Below are positions 22,641 through 30,047 of a DNA stretch of 64,000 nt, piece by piece. The position numbers and the translations under genes are program-made. How positions within the stretch are numbered: the first letter of the stretch is position 1; each line of letters starts with the position of its first letter. The stretch comes from Lachnospiraceae bacterium (lineage in GTDB: Bacteria > Bacillota > Clostridia > Lachnospirales > Lachnospiraceae). The stretch is taken from the NCBI GenBank assembly GCA_017427685.1, contig JAFRSH010000031.1:1-64000 (forward strand), read 5' to 3'. Under the pieces are notes generated by a model, which saw only the letters and a list, made by a program, of their open reading frames with translations, was not told the DNA's origin and did no database searches.

Positions 22641-22718
22641 TATTTTTATGTTTTTCGCATTATTTTTCCGTACGAAACACAATTTAGCACTTTACCTCAA
22701 AAAAGTTTTCCAAGGGTA

Positions 22719-22810
22719 TTGACAACCAAAAACGAGAGGAATATAATCGCTCACAAATGAGCAAAGACGTTCGTTTCGTGCACAAAGCGCGAAATGAGCG
22801 TCTCTTTTTG
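22719..22810 (+). promoter_or_regulatory. gltS operon promoter and ANTAR-type attenuator leader
   Basis: TTGACA (22719-22724), 17-nt spacer, TATAAT (22742-22747): full consensus. The hexaloop hairpin AATGAGC - AAAGAC - GTTCGTT is at 22756-22775 (A1 at 22763, G4 at 22766). It overlaps a terminator at 22766-22803, a 13-bp stem (GACGTTCGTTTCG with CGAAATGAGCGTC) followed by TCTTTTT. The two structures exclude each other. Confidence 0.85.
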
Positions 22811-22899
22811 TTGCAATGAATGCATTTCGGGAAAACCGGGGATGCTTTCAGAGCCTTTAACAAAGAGGCGGCAATGTCTGCAGAAAGGACGATATCGTT

Positions 22900-23994
22900 A
22901 TGATGAAAGAAGGTCAGGTGCGCATTCCTTCCGGATGCGCGATCGCAGCGGTCATATCAAAAGAAGGAAAGAAAATGACCGGAGAGATGATCACGGAAGC
23001 AATGAAGCCGATGCACGACCGAAGCAACGGTCTGGGAGGCGGGTTCGCAGGCTACGGCATCTATCCGGAATACAAGGATTTCTATGCCCTACACCTGTTC
23101 TTCGACTCGCGTGACACCCGTAAGGGTTGCGAAGCGTTCCTTAAGGAATACTTCGAGATCGTCCGCTCCGAGATCATCCCCACCAGGAAGATCCCCCAGA
23201 TCACGGACGAGCCGATCATCTGGCGTTATTTCGTTGCGCCCCTTAAGTCAATGCTCGCAAATCTTCAGCTCGATGAGAAAGAGTTCGTTGCCCGTTTTGT
23301 TATGAAGATCAACACCGAAATGAATGGTGCGTACGTCTTCTCAAGCGGCAAGAACATGGGAACCTTTAAGGCAGTCGGTTTCCCCGAGGATGTCGGAAGG
23401 TTCTACAGACTTGAAGAGTACGAAGGCTACTCATGGACCGCTCACGGCAGATACCCGACAAACACTCCCGGATGGTGGGGCGGCGCTCATCCCTTCACTC
23501 TTCTCGATTACTCGATCGTACACAACGGCGAGATCTCTTCCTATGACGCAAACCGCCGTTTCATCGAGATGTTCGGTTACAAATGTACACTTCAGACCGA
23601 TACGGAAGTCATCACTTATATAATGGATTACCTGATACGTGTGCAGGGTCTTACGCTTTCAGAAGCGGCAAACGTCATCGCGGCTCCCTTCTGGAGCACG
23701 ATCGAGAACGAGAAAGACCCTGAGAAGAAAGAAAAGCTCGCGTACCTGCGTACCGTTTTCCCGAGCCTGCTCGTCACCGGTCCTTTCTCGATAGTCCTCG
23801 GATTCACCGGCGGACTCATGGCACTCAACGACAGACTCAAGCTCAGGTCGATGGTAGTCGGAGAAAAGGACGACAAGGTCTATATAGCAAGTGAGGAAGC
23901 CGCTATCCGAACGATGGAACCGGATGCCGAAAATATCTGGGCACCCGCGGGCGGCGAACCGGTGATCGTAAAGGTGAAAGAAGGTGAATTCTGA
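22900..23994 (+). CDS. gltB1: Split glutamate synthase, amidotransferase subunit
   Basis: 364 residues. A class II glutamine amidotransferase domain that releases ammonia for the FMN subunit. The nucleophile is probably Cys13 (I-P-S-G-C-A-I), exposed after removal of a 12-residue propeptide. The N-G-E-I-S-S-Y block and the Q-T-D-T-E-V-I motif are typical. In most bacteria this is the N-terminal third of GltB; here it is separate, as in Thermotoga and archaea. The start is ATG 22900 or 22903. The next gene overlaps by one base. Confidence 0.9.
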   Translation: MMKEGQVRIPSGCAIAAVISKEGKKMTGEMITEAMKPMHDRSNGLGGGFAGYGIYPEYKDFYALHLFFDSRDTRKGCEAFLKEYFEIVRSEIIPTRKIPQITDEPIIWRYFVAPLKSMLANLQLDEKEFVARFVMKINTEMNGAYVFSSGKNMGTFKAVGFPEDVGRFYRLEEYEGYSWTAHGRYPTNTPGWWGGAHPFTLLDYSIVHNGEISSYDANRRFIEMFGYKCTLQTDTEVITYIMDYLIRVQGLTLSEAANVIAAPFWSTIENEKDPEKKEKLAYLRTVFPSLLVTGPFSIVLGFTGGLMALNDRLKLRSMVVGEKDDKVYIASEEAAIRTMEPDAENIWAPAGGEPVIVKVKEGEF

Positions 23995-25499
23995 TGGCTG
24001 TTGATTATATCTACCCGGAATTTGAAGTTGTCAGGAACGAAAACAGATGCATTGCGTGTCGCGTGTGCGAACGCCAATGTGCCAATGAAGTCCATTCCTA
24101 CAGTCCCGAACGCGGGATGATGATAAGTGACGAAAGCAAATGTGTGAACTGTCAGCGATGCGTTTCGCTCTGCCCCACACATGCTCTTAAGATAGTAAAA
24201 AGTGACTGCCGTCTCCGTGAGAATGCCAATTGGCAGGACGACACGATCAAAGAGATCTACAAGCAGGCCGGCAGCGGCGGAGTTCTCCTCTCGTCGATGG
24301 GTAACCCCAAGCCCCTCCCGGTTTACTGGGACAGGATCCTTATAAACGCTTCGCAGGTTACGAATCCTCCCATCGATCCGCTCCGCGAGCCCATGGAAAC
24401 ACATGTATCGCTCGGTAAGAAGCCCGGTCAGATGGAGAGGGATGAGAACGGCAAGCTCATCACCAAGCTGCCTCCCCAGATCTCGCTTTCAATGCCCGTT
24501 ATGTTCTCGGCAATGAGCTACGGATCGATCAGCTACAACGCACATGCATCACTCGCACGCGCCGCTTCCGAGATCGGGATCCTCTACAATACGGGTGAAG
24601 GCGGACTTCATGAAGACTTCTACAAATACGGTGCCAACACGATAGTTCAGGTAGCGAGCGGACGTTTCGGTGTTCACGAGGACTACCTTGAAGCAGGCGC
24701 TGCCATCGAGATCAAGATGGGCCAGGGCGCAAAGCCCGGTATCGGCGGTCATCTCCCCGGCGCGAAGATCGTGGGTGACGTTTCAAGAACGCGTATGATC
24801 CCCGAGGGTTCGGATGCCATCTCACCCGCACCTCATCACGATATTTATTCGATCGAGGACCTCAGACAGCTCGTCTTCTCTCTTAAAGAAGCGACCGAAT
24901 ACAAAAAGCCCGTCATCGTTAAGGTTGCGGCAGTTCATAACATCGCAGCCATCGCGAGCGGAATCGCCCGAAGCGGTGCGGATATTATCGCTATCGACGG
25001 TTTCAGAGGCGGCACGGGTGCCGCTCCCACAAGGATCCGTGACAACGTGGGTATCCCGATCGAGCTCGCACTCGCATGCGTTGACCAGAGACTGCGCGAC
25101 GAAGGCATCAGAAACAATGTTTCGCTCGTCTGCGGCGGTTCCATAAGAAGTGCGGCCGACGTTGTCAAGGCTGTGGCTCTCGGTGCGGATGCATGCTACA
25201 TCGCAACGGCTGCCGTTCTTGCACTCGGATGTCACCTCTGCCGTACCTGCCAGACCGGCAAGTGCAACTGGGGTATCGCTACACAGCGTCCCGACCTTGT
25301 TAAGAGACTTAATCCCGATATCGGAAGCCGGAGGCTCGTGAACCTCATGACCGCATGGAGACATGAGATCAAAGAGCTCATGGGCGGCATGGGTATCAAC
25401 TCGATAGAAGCGCTCCGCGGTAACAGGCTGATGCTTCGCGGTGTCGGAATGACCGATAAAGAACTCGAGATCCTCGGGATCTCGCACGCAGGTGAATAA
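23994..25499 (+). CDS. gltB2: Split glutamate synthase, FMN and iron-sulfur subunit
   Basis: 501 residues. Two N-terminal 4Fe-4S motifs (Cys 19, 22, 25, 29 and 50, 53, 56, 60) precede the FMN TIM-barrel synthase domain (F-R-G-G-T-G-A-A-P near residue 338; V-C-G-G-S-I-R-S-A). The C-H-L-C-R-T-C cluster motif near residue 417 is for the synthase Fe-S centre. It performs the reductive transfer of ammonia to 2-oxoglutarate to give glutamate. It starts inside the stop codon of the amidotransferase gene, so translation is coupled and stoichiometric. Confidence 0.93.
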   Translation: MAVDYIYPEFEVVRNENRCIACRVCERQCANEVHSYSPERGMMISDESKCVNCQRCVSLCPTHALKIVKSDCRLRENANWQDDTIKEIYKQAGSGGVLLSSMGNPKPLPVYWDRILINASQVTNPPIDPLREPMETHVSLGKKPGQMERDENGKLITKLPPQISLSMPVMFSAMSYGSISYNAHASLARAASEIGILYNTGEGGLHEDFYKYGANTIVQVASGRFGVHEDYLEAGAAIEIKMGQGAKPGIGGHLPGAKIVGDVSRTRMIPEGSDAISPAPHHDIYSIEDLRQLVFSLKEATEYKKPVIVKVAAVHNIAAIASGIARSGADIIAIDGFRGGTGAAPTRIRDNVGIPIELALACVDQRLRDEGIRNNVSLVCGGSIRSAADVVKAVALGADACYIATAAVLALGCHLCRTCQTGKCNWGIATQRPDLVKRLNPDIGSRRLVNLMTAWRHEIKELMGGMGINSIEALRGNRLMLRGVGMTDKELEILGISHAGE

Positions 25500-25516
25500 G
25501 AGGAGGTAGCTATATC

Positions 25517-25993
25517 ATGAAACGAGTCTATGTTAATGAAGAATGGTGCCTCGGGTGCCACCTGTGCGAATTTAACTGTGCATTTGCAAATTCGGGTCTT
25601 TCGGATATGGTGCTCGCTCTTAAGGGCAAGCCCATCTACCCTAGGATCCATGTGGAAGAAGGCGACAAGATCGCATATGCGGTCTCCTGCAGACACTGCG
25701 AGGATCCGATGTGCGTAAAGAGCTGTATCGCGGGCGCGATAACCAAGGAAAATGGCGTTGTCCGTATCGACAGCGACAAGTGCGTGGGCTGCTATACCTG
25801 CATTCTTGTCTGCCCTTACGGCGCACTTGCTCCCGGAGAGACGGGCGCTATGCAGAAATGCGAGCTCTGTCTTCAGAATTCCTTCGGTGCTCCGGCATGT
25901 GCGGCGGGTTGCCCCAACAAGGCTATTGTTTATGAAGATCGCAGTCCGAAAACGAGCCCGGTAGACGATGCGGCCGGTCCCGCATGTTACTAA
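25517..25993 (+). CDS. 4Fe-4S ferredoxin-type electron transfer subunit
   Basis: 158 residues with four cysteine clusters: C-L-G-C-H-L-C-E-F-N-C, C-R-H-C-E-D-P-M-C, C-V-G-C-Y-T-C-I-L-V-C and C-E-L-C with a distal C-A-A-G-C-P. The pattern is the HycB/DmsB type of polyferredoxin. It probably passes electrons from the flavin oxidoreductase encoded next to the FMN subunit encoded just before. AGGAGG precedes the ATG, with a 17-bp gap to the previous gene. Confidence 0.9.
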   Translation: MKRVYVNEEWCLGCHLCEFNCAFANSGLSDMVLALKGKPIYPRIHVEEGDKIAYAVSCRHCEDPMCVKSCIAGAITKENGVVRIDSDKCVGCYTCILVCPYGALAPGETGAMQKCELCLQNSFGAPACAAGCPNKAIVYEDRSPKTSPVDDAAGPACY

Positions 25994-26007
25994 GGAGGGG
26001 ATGAGTA

Positions 26008-27240
26008 ATGGATCAATATGTTGTTATAGGTAACGGCGTTGCGACCGTCGGTTGTATCGAAGGTATCCGCTCGGTCGACAAGGAAAGCCCCATCACCGTA
26101 GTTTCGGGCGAGAACCACAAGGTCTACGGCAGACCGCTTATCTCTTACTATCTTCAGGGCAAGACAGACCTTGAAAAGATGAAATATCGTCCGGATGATT
26201 TCTATGATAAGAACGGCGTGAAGCTCCTCCTCGGACAGAAGGCCGCTTCGATCAACGCATCCGGTAAGAAAGTCACACTCGAAGCCGGAACGGAGCTGCC
26301 CTACACCAAGCTCTGCGTGGCAACAGGTTCTTCGCCCTTTGTTCCGCCCTTCGAGAATCTCGAAAGCGTTAAAGAGAAGTACTCGTTCATGACTCTCGAC
26401 GATACTCTCGCCCTTGAAAAAGCGCTCTTCCCCGAGGCAAAGGTTCTGGTCGTGGGAGCCGGACTGATCGGGCTTAAGTGCGCTGAGGGTATCATCGACA
26501 GAGTGGCAAGCGTCACGATCTGTGACCTTGCGGACCGCGTGCTCTCAAGTATCCTTGATACGGAATGCGCAGCCCTCATGCAGCGCCACCTCGAGAAGAA
26601 CGGCATGAGCTTCCTCCTCGGAGACAGCGTTGCTCGTTTCGAGGCAAACAAAGCGTTCATGAAGAGCGGAGCGGAAGTTGATTTCGATGTCCTCGTTCTG
26701 GCTGTCGGTGTTCGTGCCAATATCGGACTTGTGAAGGATGCCGGAGGCGAGACAGACCGCGGGATCGTTGTTGATGACGATATGAGCACCACTCTTCCCG
26801 ATGTTTACTCGGCAGGCGACTGTGCTCAGGGTCCCGACCTTTCGATCGGTGCCAAGAGAGTCCTCGCGATCCTTCCCAACGCTTATATGCAAGGTCATAC
26901 GGCCGGCGTCAACATGGCGGGCGGTGAGGAATCTCTCAAAAATGCAATCCCCATGAACTCGATCGGTTTCTTCGGGCTCCATGCCATGACGGCAGGCTCG
27001 TACGAAGGCGAGCTTTACGAAGAGAAGACGGAAGATTCGATCAAGCGTCTCTTTACAAAGGACGATGTCCTGAAGGGCTACATCCTGATCGGACGAAACG
27101 AACGCGCCGGAATATACACATCCATGATCCGCGAGAAGACTCCGATCTCTTCGGTCAACTTCGATATCCTCAAGAAAGCCGCAACAACCGTTGGATTTGA
27201 TGCGGCAGCAAGGAAGAAGAAGTTCGCGAGTCAGGTTTGA
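26008..27240 (+). CDS. FAD/NAD(P)-dependent oxidoreductase of the glutamate synthase complex
   Basis: 410 residues. The FAD-binding motif V-I-G-N-G-V-A-T-V-G is at the N terminus and the NAD(P)-binding motif V-V-G-A-G-L-I-G-L lies near residue 150. The G-D-C-A-Q-G FAD block (Y-S-A-G-D) is near residue 270. It belongs to the Pyr_redox_2 family, related to nitrite-reductase and rubredoxin-reductase flavoproteins rather than classical GltD. It likely feeds NAD(P)H electrons through the ferredoxin subunit. It is embedded in the operon between the Fd and GXGXG genes. Confidence 0.88.
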   Translation: MDQYVVIGNGVATVGCIEGIRSVDKESPITVVSGENHKVYGRPLISYYLQGKTDLEKMKYRPDDFYDKNGVKLLLGQKAASINASGKKVTLEAGTELPYTKLCVATGSSPFVPPFENLESVKEKYSFMTLDDTLALEKALFPEAKVLVVGAGLIGLKCAEGIIDRVASVTICDLADRVLSSILDTECAALMQRHLEKNGMSFLLGDSVARFEANKAFMKSGAEVDFDVLVLAVGVRANIGLVKDAGGETDRGIVVDDDMSTTLPDVYSAGDCAQGPDLSIGAKRVLAILPNAYMQGHTAGVNMAGGEESLKNAIPMNSIGFFGLHAMTAGSYEGELYEEKTEDSIKRLFTKDDVLKGYILIGRNERAGIYTSMIREKTPISSVNFDILKKAATTVGFDAAARKKKFASQV

Positions 27241-27256
27241 TAGAGAGGAGCAAGTC

Positions 27257-27976
27257 ATGAATATAAATGCTAAAGATCTGGATCATAAAGCTCTCAACGA
27301 ATCGATAAGAGAAGGCGGCGAGAGCCTCACCCTTGAAGGGTGTTGCGGTCAGCGATTCATCGCTGCGGGTATGTCCGGCAAAGATATCACGATCGAAGGA
27401 GTTCCGGGCAACGCACTCGGTGCGTATCTTAACGGCGGTACGGTGAGTGTCCTCGGAAACGCCCAGGACGCAGTCGGCGACACCATGAACGAGGGAACGA
27501 TCGTTGTTCACGGCAATATCGGCGACGCCGCAGGTTACGCGATGCGAGGCGGCAGGATATACGTACAGGGCAATGCGGGCTATCGCGCCGGCATCCACAT
27601 GAAGGCTTACAAGGAAAAGGTTCCCGTGATGATCATAGGCGGTAAGGTCGGAAGCTTCCTCGGTGAGTACCAGGCCGGCGGCAGGATCGTTGTTCTCAAC
27701 CTCTCCGATCCTCAGGGCAAGGCTGTCGGATTCTTCCCCTGCACCGGAATGCACGGTGGCAAGATGTTCCTTCGCTCGAAGTGCGAGGATGTCTCCTTCC
27801 CCGCTCAGGTTTCGGTAAGCGAGGCCGATGCGGAGGATCTCAAAGAGCTGAGAGGCCTGCTCGGCGACTACTGCGAGAAGTTCGGACTCGACCTTGACGA
27901 AGTACTCGACGCACCGTTTACGGTAGTAAAGCCCGACTCGGGCAATCCATACAGACAGATGTACGTGGCGAACTGA
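27257..27976 (+). CDS. gltB3: Split glutamate synthase, GXGXG structural subunit
   Basis: 239 residues from ATG 27257; a longer frame overlapping the previous gene lacks a ribosome site. The right-handed beta-helix repeats of the GltB C-terminal domain (G-G-T-V-S-V-L-G-N-A-Q-D, then G-T-I-V-V-H-G-N-I-G-D, then G-G-R-I-Y-V-Q-G-N-A-G) are clear. This domain scaffolds the amidotransferase and synthase parts. It is the last gene of the operon, with a terminator overlapping its stop codon. Confidence 0.9.
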   Translation: MNINAKDLDHKALNESIREGGESLTLEGCCGQRFIAAGMSGKDITIEGVPGNALGAYLNGGTVSVLGNAQDAVGDTMNEGTIVVHGNIGDAAGYAMRGGRIYVQGNAGYRAGIHMKAYKEKVPVMIIGGKVGSFLGEYQAGGRIVVLNLSDPQGKAVGFFPCTGMHGGKMFLRSKCEDVSFPAQVSVSEADAEDLKELRGLLGDYCEKFGLDLDEVLDAPFTVVKPDSGNPYRQMYVAN

Positions 27977-27995
27977 TCGCCACGTACTTTGTTTT
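27961..27995 (+). terminator. Terminator of the gltS operon
   Basis: GTACGTGGCG - 7 nt - CGCCACGTAC followed by TTTGTTTT. The stop codon of gltB3 lies in the loop, so the last codons form the 5' arm. Confidence 0.85.
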
Positions 27996-28005
27996 AAATC
28001 GTCTC

Positions 28006-28479
28006 TTAATCAATTGGCTTTGTGCCTGCGCTCATGGAAGCTTCGTAGATCATCCGGTACCTCTCTTTTCTCTTCTTGATATACCGCCTGATCAAGTAGA
28101 AGACTACGCACCCAAGCATAAGGAGAAGAAAACTGATTGTCCAGATGTAGAATCCTTTATCGAATCGATAATACATAACTGCTATCGGACTCGCTCCGTA
28201 CGGTTTCCTTGTACTTCTGTACGCAACCAGCGCGCTGCCTATGATGACACCCATCCAGAAAGAGACAAAATAAGAGAAGGATATAACATACCCGACCCAC
28301 TTACTTAGGAGTGCGGCGAGCGCTGCGATAAGCCAGATATACAGGTAGTTTCTCCTGCTCATCCATTCAAAAAGATACTGATCCGAAAACCAGATCAGTT
28401 CCGTGATCTTGATCACGGCAAATGGTGCAAGAGCTACTAATGCGGGGATTATTCTCTTGAAAAATATCTTCTTTGCCAT
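28006..28479 (-). CDS. Small membrane protein, function unknown
   Basis: 157 residues from ATG 28479 (GGGAGGAGG upstream); an upstream in-frame ATG at 28560 lacks a ribosome site. Four likely membrane spans: about 11-28, 44-63, 70-92 and 116-138. It ends in a basic C-terminal stretch (R-R-Y-I-K-K-R-K-E-R). No family recognised. It is convergent with the gltS operon and back to back with the DUF3990 gene. Confidence 0.7.
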   Translation of the reverse strand: MAKKIFFKRIIPALVALAPFAVIKITELIWFSDQYLFEWMSRRNYLYIWLIAALAALLSKWVGYVISFSYFVSFWMGVIIGSALVAYRSTRKPYGASPIAVMYYRFDKGFYIWTISFLLLMLGCVVFYLIRRYIKKRKERYRMIYEASMSAGTKPID

Positions 28480-28564
28480 AACGACCTCCTCCCAATTAAT
28501 AAACCCGAGGTTATTATATAGAATATTATAATGAGTCACTGCTCCGATTACAAGATGCATATTA

Positions 28565-28595
28565 TTGACAACTATACTCCCTTGGGAGTATAGTT
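28565..28595 (+). promoter_or_regulatory. Promoter with perfect 12-bp palindromic operator
   Basis: TTGACA (28565-28570), 18-nt spacer, TATAGT (28589-28594). The inverted repeat AACTATACTCCC - TT - GGGAGTATAGTT (28570-28595) spans the whole spacer and the -10 box. The XRE protein at 29273-29914 is the likely ligand. Confidence 0.85.
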
Positions 28596-28614
28596 ACTAC
28601 AGAGAGGTGATCAT

Positions 28615-29292
28615 ATGACACAAACGATTTATCATGGCTCCGACCATATTATAGAGAAACCGGTATACGGCGGCGGTAAGCCATACAACGACTACGGCCT
28701 CGGGTTCTACTGCACATTCAGTTCAGACATGGCCAAGGAATGGGGCGTGACCAAGGACAGAAGCGGCTTCGCCAACCGCTATCTGATCGACACGGATGAT
28801 CTGACGATCCTGGACCTTAATTCGGCCGAATTCTGCATCCTGCATTGGCTGACTGTTCTTCTTGAGAATCGTGAGTTTGACGCATCAAGCCCACTGGCAC
28901 ATGCAGCCAGAGAATACCTTCTTAAGAATTTTACTGTCGATTACAGAAACTGCGACTGTATCACAGGGTATCGTGCCGATGACAGTTATTTTTCTTTCGC
29001 TCGGGACTTTATATCGGGAGCGATCTCGTATCGACAGCTCAACAGGGCGATGCATCTGGGCAGCCTTGGTATCCAGTTCGTCCTTAAGAGCAGAAAGGCT
29101 TTCGAGCGGATCGTGTTTGACGGGTTTGAAACAGCCCCGTGTGAAGTGTGGTATCCTCAGAGGACCTTGCGCGACAGCTCGGCACGAAGCGATTACTTTA
29201 ACCCTGATAAAAACAGACTCGAAAGAGGAGACATCTTTATCACACAGATCATTAACGAGGAGATGACAGCGAATGACCCCCGCCTACGATAG
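28615..29292 (+). CDS. DUF3990 protein (putative ADP-ribosyltransferase-like toxin)
   Basis: 225 residues. It starts Y-H-G-S-D-H-I-I-E-K-P and then G-K-P-Y-N-D-Y-G-L-G-F-Y-C-T, the DUF3990 signature; the fold is considered related to ADP-ribosyltransferases, with Y-H-G-S as the NAD-contacting strand. A Q-F-V-L-K-S segment lies in the C-terminal half. It overlaps the following XRE gene by 20 bp and sits behind an operator-bearing promoter, the standard layout of a toxin-antitoxin unit. The target is unknown. Confidence 0.75.
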   Translation: MTQTIYHGSDHIIEKPVYGGGKPYNDYGLGFYCTFSSDMAKEWGVTKDRSGFANRYLIDTDDLTILDLNSAEFCILHWLTVLLENREFDASSPLAHAAREYLLKNFTVDYRNCDCITGYRADDSYFSFARDFISGAISYRQLNRAMHLGSLGIQFVLKSRKAFERIVFDGFETAPCEVWYPQRTLRDSSARSDYFNPDKNRLERGDIFITQIINEEMTANDPRLR

Positions 29293-29914
29293 GATCTATC
29301 TTGAAAGCGCAAGAGCATCGCTCGCCAGGATGCTCGAATTTGCAGTGCATGACCTTGACTATGACATTTCGACATTTTTTGAGTTGTTCATCACATCCGG
29401 CATTGCGTCAAGCTTTGCAAACGGGGACCCTTCAACCGTTGTCGGAAAGTCGGGAGTTGAGCTTACGTATGATGTGCTTGAACGATGCGGGGTGGATTCT
29501 GTCAGGATCGAGACTCGGGTCACCGGAGAAAGAAGCCCGGAGTACTGGGTGGGATGGGCTCTGGCGTACTACCAATGGCTGACCGCCCGCTCCTTCCGTT
29601 ACATCAACGATCTGGTGCCCATAGCCGAAGTCCTCGGGATGTACACCCCGTATCACGAGATGGACATTCGTCAGTTCGCTGACAAGATGGATCAACTCGT
29701 ACATAACACCAAGTCGCAGAAGAATCTTAAAGCAATCCGCATGGCCGCCGGACTCAGCCAGCGTGATCTTTCGGTCGCGAGCAGTGTCCCGGTGCGAACG
29801 ATCCAGCAGTACGAGCAGGGACAGAAGGATATCAACAAAGCCCGTGCCGAGTACCTTGTTATGTTATCACGGGCACTTAAGTGCTCTCCTGAGGATCTTT
29901 TGGAAGAAACATGA
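29273..29914 (+). CDS. XRE protein with N-terminal DUF3791-like region (putative antitoxin)
   Basis: 213 residues. The N-terminal part of about 140 residues (F-A-V-H-D-L-D-Y-D-I-S-T-F-F-E-L-F-I-T-S) is possibly related to DUF3791, the usual DUF3990 partner. The C-terminal XRE helix-turn-helix (I-R-M-A-A-G-L-S-Q-R-D-L, then V-P-V-R-T-I-Q-Q-Y-E-Q-G, residues about 147-210) should bind the 12-bp palindrome upstream. It contains a W-V-G-W-A-L-A-Y-Y-Q-W segment, perhaps the toxin-binding face. It is presumed to be antitoxin and autorepressor. Confidence 0.75.
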   Translation: MTPAYDRIYLESARASLARMLEFAVHDLDYDISTFFELFITSGIASSFANGDPSTVVGKSGVELTYDVLERCGVDSVRIETRVTGERSPEYWVGWALAYYQWLTARSFRYINDLVPIAEVLGMYTPYHEMDIRQFADKMDQLVHNTKSQKNLKAIRMAAGLSQRDLSVASSVPVRTIQQYEQGQKDINKARAEYLVMLSRALKCSPEDLLEET

Positions 29915-29932
29915 AATGCGAGATTTTTTTAA

Positions 29933-29962
29933 TTGTAATGTAAAACGATAGTATGATATAAT
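29933..29962 (+). promoter_or_regulatory. Promoter of the sensor/GGDEF gene
   Basis: TTGTAA (29933-29938), 18-nt spacer, TATAAT (29957-29962). The leader contains a weak GCGAG/CTTCGC stem before TTTTT (about 29976-29997), a possible minor attenuator without the ANTAR hexaloop. Confidence 0.6.
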
Positions 29963-30047
29963 GAACAGAGGCGTGCGAGTCATGCTCTTCGCTTTTTGAG
30001 ATTATCATATTCTTGTCATTATGCCCTACGGGGCAGGAGAGATACTT

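Noticed and set aside
22816..22860. Possible leader peptide (M-N-A-F-R-E-N-R) after the gltS attenuator
   Set aside because: No ribosome site and no run of regulatory codons; it lies downstream of the terminator it would need to control.
29976..29997. ANTAR leader before the LacI-GGDEF gene
   Set aside because: The stem is weak and has no A1/G4 hexaloop.
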